From contig NZ_CP048795.1 of the NCBI RefSeq assembly GCF_011006175.1, positions 1,418,491 to 1,482,490 on the forward strand: a stretch of 64,000 nucleotides of DNA. Reading direction: 5' to 3'. The stretch's first letter is position 1, and each line of letters begins with the position of its first letter. The notes under the pieces were generated by a model. That model did no database searches and had not been told where the DNA came from. It was given only the letters and a program-made list of their open reading frames with translations. Below are positions 43,359 to 51,999 of this stretch, piece by piece. A program made the translations under genes and the position numbers. Origin of the DNA: Hydrogenobacter sp. T-8 (GTDB taxonomy: Bacteria > Aquificota > Aquificia > Aquificales > Aquificaceae).

Positions 43359-44332
43359 TGGTGGGCTTTCTGCTCTATAGGCTTTTTCAGGCTTTTATAA
43401 CCCTGCTGGGTGTTACCTTTTTGTCCTTTCTTATCATAAAACTTGCACCGGGGGACTACCTTGACCAGCTAAGGCTAAACCCTCAAATATCTCCAGAGAC
43501 CATAGAAGCTCTAAAGAGACAATACGGTCTTGACCAAAACCTCCTTCTGCAATACGTAAAGTGGCTTACCTCTGCTCTTAGGTTTGACCTTGGATACAGC
43601 TTTCAGTATCATGCTCCAGTTTCTCAGCTAATAGGTGAGAGGATTTGGAATACTCTTTTGCTTACTGCCACTTCTACGGTTTTATCTTGGCTCATAGCAG
43701 TCCCTCTTGGTTTGTTGGCAGGGCTAAAGGAAGGCACTTGGATAGACAGGCTTATAAGGGCTTATAGCTACGTTTTTATGTCTTTTCCTTCCTTTTTTCT
43801 CGCTTTTATTATCCTCGTTTTGGTTTCAAAAACTGGCTACTTGCCAGTGGGTGGTCCCTTTAGCCCAGACTTTCATAAGCTAAGCCTCTGGAGTAAAATA
43901 GTGGATGTGCTTTCTCATCTTTTTGTGCCTGTGCTTACTTTGACCCTTGTATCCTCTGCGGGTCTCATAAGGCTCATGAGAAGCAGTGTTATAGAGATAA
44001 AAAACAGCCCCATGGTGGTAATGCTTAGGGCAAAGGGTGTATCCGATTGGGTTATTATTAAACATATACTCAGGAACGCCATGAACCCTTTTACCACTCT
44101 TATTGGCTACGAGATAGCGGGTCTGCTTTCGGGTGCGGCGCTTATTGAGATAATAGTGGGTTGGCCTGGGCTTGGGACTCTTATGTTGGATGCGGTGCTC
44201 TCTCAAGACCTCTTCCTTGTTATGGGAGGTCTATACATTGGCACTATAATGCTACTTATAGGAAACCTTATTGCAGATATCCTTCTTGCTATTGTGGACC
44301 CGAGGGTAAGGGAGAGGGAGATAATAAAATGA
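43358..44332 (+). CDS. DppB/OppB-type ABC transporter permease
   Basis: A 324-residue six-helix permease of the dipeptide/nickel family. The N-terminal helix is followed by LAPGDYLDQLRLNP, the family block LDQNLLLQYVKWL, and the EAA loop that contacts the ATPase (LRAKGVSDWVIIKHILRNAM). VGWPGLGTLMLDAVLSQD lies near the C-terminus. The expected partners (DppC, ATPases, binding protein) are not next to it, so the substrate cannot be assigned. Confidence 0.9.
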   Translation: MVGFLLYRLFQAFITLLGVTFLSFLIIKLAPGDYLDQLRLNPQISPETIEALKRQYGLDQNLLLQYVKWLTSALRFDLGYSFQYHAPVSQLIGERIWNTLLLTATSTVLSWLIAVPLGLLAGLKEGTWIDRLIRAYSYVFMSFPSFFLAFIILVLVSKTGYLPVGGPFSPDFHKLSLWSKIVDVLSHLFVPVLTLTLVSSAGLIRLMRSSVIEIKNSPMVVMLRAKGVSDWVIIKHILRNAMNPFTTLIGYEIAGLLSGAALIEIIVGWPGLGTLMLDAVLSQDLFLVMGGLYIGTIMLLIGNLIADILLAIVDPRVREREIIK

Positions 44333-44345
44333 AGGAGGTTTTGCT

Positions 44346-44897
44346 ATGCCAAAGGTAGCCATTATCCTTGCGGAAGGTTTTGAAGAGGTGGAGGCGGTTG
44401 CACCCATTGATGTGCTAAGGCGTGCGGGTGTGGAGGTTATAATTGCTGGGCTTTCTCCCGAGCCTGTTGCCAGTGCAAGGGGTGTAAAGATAGTTCCAGA
44501 TGCCACCATTGACCAGCTTAATGCGGAGGAGCTTGACCTTGTCATATTGCCCGGTGGTGCAGGTGGAGTGGAAAAGCTAAAACAAGACCCAAGGGTGGAA
44601 AGGCTCATAAAGGCTATGCAGGAAAAGAAAAAGCTCATCGGTGCTATCTGTGCAGCACCTACCGCTTTGGCAAAGTTTGGTGTTCTTGAAGGCAAGAAGG
44701 CAACCGTGTATCCCACCCTTGTGGAAGAAATTAAGCCCGCTCAGTTTGTGGACAACCCAGTGGTAGAGGATGAGAATGTGATAACCAGTCAAGGACCAGG
44801 CACAGCCCTTGAGTTTGGTCTAAGGCTCGCAGAAAGGCTCGTAGGAAAGGAAAAGGCTAAGGAAGTGGCAAGGAGGATGTTAGTTCAATACGAATGA
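44346..44897 (+). CDS. DJ-1/PfpI family protein (YajL-like)
   Basis: 183 residues with the flavodoxin-like DJ-1 fold. AEGFEEVEAVAPIDVLRRAG carries the conserved Glu, and IGAICAAPTALAKFG the nucleophile-elbow Cys. TSQGPGTALEFGLRLAE follows. Proposed activities of relatives (chaperone, deglycase, protease) remain disputed. GGAGGTTTTGCT precedes the ATG. The stop overlaps the next gene by 4 bp. Confidence 0.9.
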   Translation: MPKVAIILAEGFEEVEAVAPIDVLRRAGVEVIIAGLSPEPVASARGVKIVPDATIDQLNAEELDLVILPGGAGGVEKLKQDPRVERLIKAMQEKKKLIGAICAAPTALAKFGVLEGKKATVYPTLVEEIKPAQFVDNPVVEDENVITSQGPGTALEFGLRLAERLVGKEKAKEVARRMLVQYE

Positions 44898-46069
44898 TAC
44901 AGGTTAGGGTAAAGCCCGGTGTAGAGGAAAAGATAAGAGGCTTTTTCCCTTGGGTATATAGACCAGAGATTATAGGCTACTCTAAACCACCTCAAAAGGG
45001 AGACCTTGTGGTAGTAAGGGACTTTGGAGGTAAGTTTCTTGGCTATGGCTATATAAACCCTTCCGCCAACATAAGCATAAGGATACTGTCCTTTGACAAG
45101 GAAGAGCCAATCAATCAGGAGCTCATAAGAAAAAGGCTACAGCAAGCCCTTGAGTATAGAAGGAGGTTAAACATAAACAGCAACGCCTACAGGCTTGTCC
45201 ACTCGGAGGGAGACCTCTTGCCCGGTCTTGTGGTGGACGTATATGGCGAATATGTGGTGGTGGAGTTTACCACCTACGGGATGAATAAGCTAAGAGACTG
45301 GGTAATTCCTGCACTTATTGACCTTTTGAAACCTAAGGGGATTTACGAAAAAACTGACGAGTATGTAGCCTCTGCGGAAGGCTTTAGAGAAAAGGGAGGT
45401 GTTATATACGGAGAAGTGCCAGAGGAGGTCATAATCTGGGAGCATGACCTTGAGTTTATAGTCAACATCCCTCAGGGGCAAAAAACCGGCTTTTTCCTTG
45501 ACCAAAGGTGGGCAAGAAGGCTCATAAGGAGCTTTGTTCGTCCGGGGGATGAGTGTCTTGATGTTTTCTGCCACACGGGGGGCTTTGCCCTTAGTATGAA
45601 AAAGGCGGGTGCGGGAAGGGTTATAGCCATAGACATCTCTGACCTTGCCCTTGAAACTGCAAAGAAAAACGCAGAGCTAAACAAAATTGAAGGCATAGAG
45701 TGGATAGAGGCAAACGCCTTTGACCTGCTTAGACAGTTTCATAAGGAAGGAAGAAAATTTGACCTTGTGGTAATAGACCCACCTTCCTTTGCAAAGAATA
45801 GAGCGTCCGTTCCAAACGCCCTGCGAGGTTATAAGGAGCTTTTAGTGAGAGGCTTGCACCTTACAAAACCCGGTGGATACTTAGCCATATACTCCTGTTC
45901 CTTTCATATAACAAGGGAGCATCTTTTAGAAGTGCTCGCATCCGCAGGCAAAGATACAAGAAGGCAGGTTCGTATTGTGGCGGAGAGCTTTCAAGACCTT
46001 GACCATCCATGGGTCTTGCAGATGCCTAATACCCTATATCTAAAGGGAATATATGCGGAGGTGTTATGA
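44894..46069 (+). CDS. Class I rRNA methyltransferase (RlmI-like) with PUA domain
   Basis: 391 residues. The N-terminal PUA domain (VKPGVEEKIRGFFPWVYRPEI) is followed by the EEHD-like middle domain. The SAM-binding catalytic domain has LDVFCHTGGFALSMKKAGAG, then AIDISDLALETAKKNAELN and VVIDPPSFAKNR. The conserved SCSFH block (about residue 338) is present. The family methylates cytosine C5 in 23S rRNA (C1962 in E. coli); the exact target here is inferred. The stop overlaps uppP by 4 bp. Confidence 0.9.
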   Translation: MIQVRVKPGVEEKIRGFFPWVYRPEIIGYSKPPQKGDLVVVRDFGGKFLGYGYINPSANISIRILSFDKEEPINQELIRKRLQQALEYRRRLNINSNAYRLVHSEGDLLPGLVVDVYGEYVVVEFTTYGMNKLRDWVIPALIDLLKPKGIYEKTDEYVASAEGFREKGGVIYGEVPEEVIIWEHDLEFIVNIPQGQKTGFFLDQRWARRLIRSFVRPGDECLDVFCHTGGFALSMKKAGAGRVIAIDISDLALETAKKNAELNKIEGIEWIEANAFDLLRQFHKEGRKFDLVVIDPPSFAKNRASVPNALRGYKELLVRGLHLTKPGGYLAIYSCSFHITREHLLEVLASAGKDTRRQVRIVAESFQDLDHPWVLQMPNTLYLKGIYAEVL

Positions 46070-46839
46070 TGGAGATAAGTCAAGCCTTTATATTGGGGGT
46101 GGTGGAGGGACTTACGGAGTTCCTGCCTGTTTCTTCCACAGGACACCTTATCCTCACCGCCCATCTTCTTGGCATACCTCACAACACCTTTACCAAGAGC
46201 TTTGAAATTTCCATACAGCTTGGCTCAATACTGGCGGTGGTTTTTCTCTATTGGAGGAGGTTTCTTACAGACCTTGAGCTTTGGAAGAGGATAGCGATTG
46301 CCTTTCTGCCTACAGGAATTCTCGGCTTTAGCCTCTACAAGTTCATTAAGGGATACCTTATAGGCAACGATGTGGTGGTGGTTATAGCTTTAGTGCTTGG
46401 TGGTGTTTTTCTCCTTTTTGCGGACAGAGTGTGCGAAGGTTTTTGTTATCTTAGAGATGCAAGAGAGCTCAGCTACAAAAGAGCCTTTGCCATAGGTCTC
46501 TTTCAGAGCCTTGCCATGGTGCCTGGGGTTTCAAGGTCCGCGTCCACCATAATAGGTGGTATGCTAATGGGTCTAAACAGGAGGGCATCTGCGGAGTTTT
46601 CCTTCCTCCTTGCGGTTCCCACCATGCTTATTGCCACAGGTTATGACCTATTTAAGTCTCATGGAGAGTTTCAAAGTCAAGACTGGCAGGTGCTTTCTGT
46701 AGGCTTTATAACCGCCTTTGTCTCTGCCCTAATAAGCGTAAAGGCACTGCTTGCTTTCCTCTCAAGGCACTCCTTTGTTCCCTTTGGCGTATATAGGATA
46801 GTCGTAGGCTTGGCTTACGCCTACTTTTTTCTGCTATAA
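46066..46839 (+). CDS. uppP: Undecaprenyl-diphosphatase
   Basis: A 257-residue polytopic enzyme (BacA family) recycling undecaprenyl carrier lipid for peptidoglycan and O-antigen synthesis. Both signature loops are intact: VVEGLTEFLPVSSTGHL and LAMVPGVSRSASTIIGG, carrying the catalytic Glu, Ser and Arg. Two adjacent ATGs (46066, 46069) are possible starts. It is the end of a run beginning at the DUF1232 gene. Confidence 0.95.
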   Translation: MMEISQAFILGVVEGLTEFLPVSSTGHLILTAHLLGIPHNTFTKSFEISIQLGSILAVVFLYWRRFLTDLELWKRIAIAFLPTGILGFSLYKFIKGYLIGNDVVVVIALVLGGVFLLFADRVCEGFCYLRDARELSYKRAFAIGLFQSLAMVPGVSRSASTIIGGMLMGLNRRASAEFSFLLAVPTMLIATGYDLFKSHGEFQSQDWQVLSVGFITAFVSALISVKALLAFLSRHSFVPFGVYRIVVGLAYAYFFLL

Positions 46840-46840
46840 T
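46832..46840 (+). promoter_or_regulatory. Extended -10 promoter of tpiA
   Basis: TGCTATAAT, overlapping the uppP stop codon and ending 7 bases before the tpiA ATG. Transcription should begin at or within one base of the start codon. Confidence 0.7.
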
Positions 46841-46847
46841 TTATCTG

Positions 46848-47588
46848 ATGAAGCTCATAGCAGGAAACTGGAAGATGAACCTCACACCCTCTGAAACAAA
46901 AGAATACATCTCAAGGTTTCTCCCTCTTGTGGAAGACATCTCAGACAGAGAAATACTCCTGTGCCCACCTTTTACATCTCTGTGCGTAGCCCATGAGCTC
47001 CTAAGGGAAAGCAAGGTCAAGCTTGGCGCTCAAAACTGCCATTATGAGCAAAAGGGTGCATACACGGGGGAGATTTCTCTCAATATGCTAAAAGACCTTG
47101 GCGTTTCCTACGTGATAATAGGTCATTCAGAAAGAAGATGGATTTTTGGCGAGTCTGACGAGCTAATAAACAAAAAATTGACCACTTGCCTTCAGGGGAA
47201 TATAAGACCTGTGCTTTGTGTGGGTGAAAGGCTTGAAGAGAGAGAGGCGGGTTTAACCTTCAAGGTGGTGGAAACTCAAATAAGGCTTGCACTTTCTGGA
47301 ATAGAACACTACACGGACAGCATAGATATAGCCTATGAACCTGTCTGGGCTATAGGGACAGGAAACCCTGCCACACCAGAAGACGCCCAGCTTGTCCACG
47401 CCTTTATAAAAGACCTGCTCCACCAAATAAACCCACAGCACGCAGGAAAAACAAGGGTGCTATACGGTGGGAGCGTAAACCCAAAGAACGCAGGAGATTT
47501 TATGAAGATGAAGGACGTGGACGGCTTGCTTGTGGGTGGTGCCAGCTTAGACCCTGAATCCTTTGCTCAAATCGTAAAGTCCTTTTAA
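46848..47588 (+). CDS. tpiA: Triosephosphate isomerase
   Basis: A 246-residue TIM barrel. AGNWKMNL carries the catalytic Lys, IIGHSERR the His, AYEPVWAIGTGNPATPE the catalytic Glu and flexible loop 6, and LYGGSVNPKNA the phosphate site. Used in gluconeogenesis in an autotroph. The last 42 bp overlap the convergent LptF/G-like gene. Confidence 0.97.
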   Translation: MKLIAGNWKMNLTPSETKEYISRFLPLVEDISDREILLCPPFTSLCVAHELLRESKVKLGAQNCHYEQKGAYTGEISLNMLKDLGVSYVIIGHSERRWIFGESDELINKKLTTCLQGNIRPVLCVGERLEEREAGLTFKVVETQIRLALSGIEHYTDSIDIAYEPVWAIGTGNPATPEDAQLVHAFIKDLLHQINPQHAGKTRVLYGGSVNPKNAGDFMKMKDVDGLLVGGASLDPESFAQIVKSF

Positions 47589-48605
47589 ACTCAAAATAGG
47601 TATGGGAGCGTAGAGGAGAAGTATCAGGGGCAGGCTCAAGTTTGTGTTTTCTATGGTAGACCTAATAAGGTTTATAAAAAACCAATGGGCGGAGAAGGAA
47701 ACAACAAGTGCAAAAAGTCCGAGTTTTAGACTTCGCCATCTTATGTAAACCCAACCCACTATAAGGCTCATAAAGAGAGGAAGAAAAGAGGTCAATGTTC
47801 GCTTTGATAGCTCGTAGGCGTATTGTCTGTAGTTTATTCCTATGCCTTTACCAAGAAGGCTAAGCACAAAAAGCTCCCTCATGGAGAGGTGCTCTGGCTT
47901 TTCCGCAAGAGGACCTATCTGAGAAAGGTCAATAAATTCAAAGGTTAGCTTTTGAAGTTTTTCTTCGCCAGTAGAGAGGTCTTTAAGGCTCGCCTCGGGA
48001 AAGTCCAACATTTCGCCATGCCACTCTCCAGTCTCTGCGGTTGCTACTTGCGTTATAGACCCATCCTTTACCTTAAGAAGATAAAAGCCATGCACCTTGC
48101 CAGTGGATAAGTCTACAAGCTCAAAGTTGTAAAATTCTTTTTCTCCATTTTTTTCCTGCGTAAGCCACAAGTTTCTCACTATTCCCTTTTCTATCTCCTT
48201 AGCCTTTTTGTATTCCTTTTCTATGCTAAAAAGCCTCTTTTGACTTTGTGGATAGAGCCAATAACTACCAAAAAGGTTAAAAATTGAAAGGAAAAGAGAG
48301 AAAAAGATAGCAAAGGAGAAAAATCTCAAAGGTGAGATGCCAAAGCTTTGAATAAGCAAGTCTATCTTTCTCTGAAAGAGTCTCCTGAGAGCTACAAGCA
48401 AGGCAAGGGCGTTCACAAAAGCACCAGAGTAAAAAAAGGCAGTGGGAAGGAAGTTAAGAGAATAAGATAGCACAACCTCAGGATTTCTATTCTTGAAAAC
48501 CAAGAAAACCTCACCTATCATATAGGCGTATAGTATTCCTATGAGAACCATAAGAAGGAGAAAAAAGGTTTTGATGTGATTAAGAAGAAGGTATTTACTA
48601 AGCAT
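47547..48605 (-). CDS. LptF/LptG family LPS-export permease
   Basis: A 352-residue YjgP/YjgQ protein. There are three membrane helices in the first 110 residues and a periplasmic beta-rich domain (about 130-235). Three further helices follow, including TLTSFLPLFMSLIVGWVYIR. With a partner it forms the inner-membrane LptB2FG extractor moving LPS to the outer membrane. It is a single copy here, and which of F or G cannot be told from sequence alone. Confidence 0.85.
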   Translation of the reverse strand: MLSKYLLLNHIKTFFLLLMVLIGILYAYMIGEVFLVFKNRNPEVVLSYSLNFLPTAFFYSGAFVNALALLVALRRLFQRKIDLLIQSFGISPLRFFSFAIFFSLFLSIFNLFGSYWLYPQSQKRLFSIEKEYKKAKEIEKGIVRNLWLTQEKNGEKEFYNFELVDLSTGKVHGFYLLKVKDGSITQVATAETGEWHGEMLDFPEASLKDLSTGEEKLQKLTFEFIDLSQIGPLAEKPEHLSMRELFVLSLLGKGIGINYRQYAYELSKRTLTSFLPLFMSLIVGWVYIRWRSLKLGLFALVVSFSAHWFFINLIRSTIENTNLSLPLILLLYAPIPILSLKGLYDLSKGFRV

Positions 48606-48621
48606 GGGCTAAAATTTTAAT

Positions 48622-49641
48622 ATGAGAACGCCACTCTATTCAAAACACAAAGAACTCGGTGCAAGGTTTGTGGAGTTTGCAGGCTGGGAAATGCCTCTTG
48701 AATACAAGTCCATAGTGGAAGAGGTAAGGGCGGTAAGAAGCTCTTGCGGGCTTTTTGATGTGTCTCATATGGGAAGGCTAATTATCTCCGATGGCTTTGA
48801 GACACTACAAAAGCTAACTTCCAGAGATATTGCAAAGCTAAAAGAGGGTAGGGTGCAATACAACCTGCTTTTAAACGAGCAAGGTGGAGTAAAGGATGAT
48901 ATAACCCTCTATAGGCTCTCTGAGAGGGAGTTTTTTATGTGTGTAAACGCAGGAAACAAGGAAAAGGTCAAGGAGTGGCTTTTGAGATGGGGGCTTTCTG
49001 TAAAAGACATGAGCCAAGAGTGGATACAGCTTGCCCTTCAAGGACCAAGCTCGCAAGAGGTTCTTAGCAAACACCTACCTGTGGAAGACATAAAGTATTA
49101 CAGCTTTAAGGTCTTTGGAGATATGCTCCTTTCACGCACGGGATACACGGGCGAAGACGGCTTTGAGGTTTATGCACCAGTGGAGAAGGGCTTGGAGCTT
49201 TTTATGGAGCTTTCTAAAGAGTGTATGCCTTGTGGGCTTGGTGCAAGGGATGTCCTGAGGATAGAGGCGGGAATGCCACTGTATGGACACGAGCTTTCGG
49301 AGGATATAACACCCTTTGAGGCTAATCTTGACAGGTATGTAAGCCTTGAAAAGGACTTTTTGGGCAAGGACGCACTTCTACAAAAGAAGGTGGAAAAGAA
49401 GCTCTTTGGACTTGAGCTTTTGCAAAGAGGCGTGCCAAGAGAGGGCTACAAGGTATTTTACAAAGACAGGGAGATAGGGTATGTAAGCAGTGGCACTTAC
49501 TCTCCAACCCTGCAGAAGGGTATAGCATTATGTTTTGTCCATGTAGACCACAGAATTGATGGGCACGAGGTGGAGCTCCAAGTGAGAGACAGAAGGCTAC
49601 CTGCAAAGCTCAGAAGTTACCCCTTCCTTCAGAAGGCATGA
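48622..49641 (+). CDS. gcvT: Glycine cleavage system T protein (aminomethyltransferase)
   Basis: A 339-residue folate enzyme transferring the aminomethyl carbon to tetrahydrofolate. The start TPLYSKHKELGARFVEFAGWEMP, VRSSCGLFDVSHMGR, YNLLLNEQGGVKDDITLYRL, SRTGYTGEDGFEVY and LRIEAGMPLYGHEL are diagnostic of GcvT. TAAAAT ends 6 bases before the ATG, which would make the ATG the transcription start. The last 45 bp overlap mnmH. Confidence 0.95.
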   Translation: MRTPLYSKHKELGARFVEFAGWEMPLEYKSIVEEVRAVRSSCGLFDVSHMGRLIISDGFETLQKLTSRDIAKLKEGRVQYNLLLNEQGGVKDDITLYRLSEREFFMCVNAGNKEKVKEWLLRWGLSVKDMSQEWIQLALQGPSSQEVLSKHLPVEDIKYYSFKVFGDMLLSRTGYTGEDGFEVYAPVEKGLELFMELSKECMPCGLGARDVLRIEAGMPLYGHELSEDITPFEANLDRYVSLEKDFLGKDALLQKKVEKKLFGLELLQRGVPREGYKVFYKDREIGYVSSGTYSPTLQKGIALCFVHVDHRIDGHEVELQVRDRRLPAKLRSYPFLQKA

Positions 49642-50643
49642 GTATATATCCTTCAGTCTTTCAAGGCATCTATCTATTTGGTCGCAGTTGAGCTTAAAGG
49701 ATGGGTGCTTGTGTGGTTTGTAAGTTTTGTCGTAGTATTCCCTTATAAGGAACTCCGCAAACTCCTCTACGCGTTCCTTGCTTAGCAGTTCAAGAGCCAA
49801 CGAGTAATTCTTCTCTCCAAGATACCTTCTTATCCTAAGCAAGGACTCCTTTGCCTCTTCCTGCCAGCCTTCAAACTTAGTATACTCTTCAAGAATGTTC
49901 TTCACCCTCTTCTCCAATGATGCTTCAATTTCTACATATACTCCCTCTTCCTTCTTTTTCCAGAAGGACTCTGGAAGATGTATGTTACCTATTACCCTGC
50001 TCTCATCTTCGGTAAAGATAAGGTCTGATTCTGCTCTTAGAAGGCTCTCATATAGGAGGGCATCAAACATCTTTTGACTTACTCTTTCCCTTATGCCCAT
50101 CCTTCCAAAGGCAGAGCCTCTGTCTTTTGCAAGACCCTCAAGGTCAACCACAGGATAGCCTTCTTCCCTGAGCTTCCTTATTATAAGCGTCTTTCCCACG
50201 CCAGTTTTACCAGCAAGCACTATAAAACTCTTACCTTCAAGGATTCTCTCCATTTCTCTAAGGATAAACTCTCTGTAGGCTCTGTAGCCACCTTCAATCC
50301 TTAGAACCTCAACCCCCATAGATTGAAGAACTTTACATAGCTCCTGACTTCTCAAGCCACCTCTCCAACAGTAAACAATCACATATCTGTGCTTTTCCTT
50401 AAGATCTCTGAAACTTTTCAAAAGACCCTCAAGTTTTGATTCTGCTATCTCATAACCTACGTGCTTTGCCCTATCTACTCCATCGCTCCTGTAGATGAGT
50501 CCTATAAGTCTTTTCTCTTCATCCTCAAATAAAGGCAAGTTAATAGCACCGGGTATATGAAACTCTTGGTATTCTGAGAGGCTTCTTATGTCTACAAGAA
50601 CCTTATCCTCAAGTTGGTATATCTTCTCAGGGCTTATATCCAT
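49597..50643 (-). CDS. mnmH: tRNA 2-selenouridine synthase
   Basis: 348 residues. An N-terminal rhodanese domain (LVDIRSLSEYQEFHIPGAINLP) has the catalytic Cys in YCWRGGLRS. A C-terminal P-loop domain follows (VLAGKTGVGKTLIIRKL). It replaces sulfur by selenium in the wobble 2-thiouridine of certain tRNAs, using selenophosphate from SelD, whose gene lies at 17.6-18.6 kb. This gives a second selenium-dependent pathway in addition to selenocysteine. Confidence 0.93.
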   Translation of the reverse strand: MDISPEKIYQLEDKVLVDIRSLSEYQEFHIPGAINLPLFEDEEKRLIGLIYRSDGVDRAKHVGYEIAESKLEGLLKSFRDLKEKHRYVIVYCWRGGLRSQELCKVLQSMGVEVLRIEGGYRAYREFILREMERILEGKSFIVLAGKTGVGKTLIIRKLREEGYPVVDLEGLAKDRGSAFGRMGIRERVSQKMFDALLYESLLRAESDLIFTEDESRVIGNIHLPESFWKKKEEGVYVEIEASLEKRVKNILEEYTKFEGWQEEAKESLLRIRRYLGEKNYSLALELLSKERVEEFAEFLIREYYDKTYKPHKHPSFKLNCDQIDRCLERLKDIYSCLLKEGVTSELCR

Positions 50644-50670
50644 AGTTTAATAATTTAAGGCGTCTGTATA

Positions 50671-51996
50671 CTACTTCACCAATCTTTCAAGACGAATGGT
50701 TTTATCCTTTAGTTTAAACTCCGCAACACTAAAACCCTTTGATTCTCCACAGGCAACTACATACTCCGCATCCTTGTTTTTCCCTAACGACCGCAGAGGT
50801 TCACCCTTCAACAAACCTATATATAAACACACAGATTTCTCTTGCGGACATTCGCAGGCTATTGAGCTTTTGAGGTCTATCATATTTACCATTCGCTCCG
50901 CAATCCTTTTCCTTGAGGTCTCTCTGTTTTCTGCATAGGGGAAGAAAAAAAGACCATGCAGGAACTTTGATAGGATAACAATGAAGACGGTTATAAGGAA
51001 TAGCCTTCTAAAGGTTTCAACCTTGAGGGCTTTGTGAAGGTAATAGGCAAAAAGGATTGCCAAAAGGGGATAAAGTGGCATTATGTATCTGCCAGCGGAG
51101 TCAGAAACCCAGTAGGGAATGTAGTTGGCTAAGAAAAGCAAGAAAACTCCTCTTAGCTGTGGAGGGAAGTCAAGGTCTTTTCTTGCCACATACAAAGACA
51201 AAGGGAAAAGAAAACTCCAAGGTAGCGTATCTTTGAAATTTACAAGTAGGAAGAAGAGCATATGCCTTAGCCTTGAAAAATCTCCTTCTACTCTGCTAAA
51301 GCTCTCTCTCCATAGGTTTGCTAAGTACTGTATTGGCTCTGGTGTTTGAATTATCCACAAAAGCGGTATAAGAAGGGAAGGTATGTATACAAGAAGGGCA
51401 TCTGGTTTAAAAACTTTCGCAGGACTTTTTTTATAGAGGGCAAAGGTTAGTATAGATATACCCATAAAGGCGTAAGCAGGCAAACCTTTGAGTAAAAAGG
51501 CAAGACCAAAAACCACGCCTGCCAAAAAACCAACAACCTTTGAACCCGTGCTCCACCATATGTAAAGAAGGCAAAGGCCAAGAAATACAAAAAAGGTGAA
51601 GGTAATATCAATCTCTCCAAGAAAGCCGTAGAAAAAAAGCACATTACCAAAGGTTAGGAAAACAAGAGAGGATAGGGTGGCAAGAGAGATGTTTCTAAAA
51701 AGATAATGGGAGAATATGCCCACGAGCAGTGTGGTAAGCAAGAGAAAACTAAGGCTTACAGCCCTTACGGTCATCTCGCTCCAAGGGATTATGTGAGAAT
51801 ACAAAACTATGAGCCAGTTAAAGAGGGGAGGCTTGTTAAAGTAGGGCTCGCCGAGGAAGGTAGGCTGAAGGTAGTTCCCAGAGTGCCACATCTCAAATGC
51901 TATCTGAGTGCGTAGAGACTCCTCGTTCTTGAAGGGATACCTATGGAGGTTTGGCAGGAGGCTAATAAATGCGAAAAGGATAAAAACTAAAAACAT
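50671..51996 (-). CDS. ArnT/PMT-like membrane glycosyltransferase (GT39/GT83 type)
   Basis: A 441-residue polytopic protein with about eleven hydrophobic segments. The first loop contains PFKNEESLRTQIAFEM, the position of the catalytic acidic residue in ArnT/PMT enzymes, followed by PYFNKPPLFNWL. A small soluble C-terminal part contains a CECPQEK motif. It would transfer a sugar from a lipid-phosphate donor to lipid A or protein; the actual substrate is not known. It ends 27 bp upstream of mnmH. Confidence 0.82.
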   Translation of the reverse strand: MFLVFILFAFISLLPNLHRYPFKNEESLRTQIAFEMWHSGNYLQPTFLGEPYFNKPPLFNWLIVLYSHIIPWSEMTVRAVSLSFLLLTTLLVGIFSHYLFRNISLATLSSLVFLTFGNVLFFYGFLGEIDITFTFFVFLGLCLLYIWWSTGSKVVGFLAGVVFGLAFLLKGLPAYAFMGISILTFALYKKSPAKVFKPDALLVYIPSLLIPLLWIIQTPEPIQYLANLWRESFSRVEGDFSRLRHMLFFLLVNFKDTLPWSFLFPLSLYVARKDLDFPPQLRGVFLLFLANYIPYWVSDSAGRYIMPLYPLLAILFAYYLHKALKVETFRRLFLITVFIVILSKFLHGLFFFPYAENRETSRKRIAERMVNMIDLKSSIACECPQEKSVCLYIGLLKGEPLRSLGKNKDAEYVVACGESKGFSVAEFKLKDKTIRLERLVK

Positions 51997-51999
51997 ACT

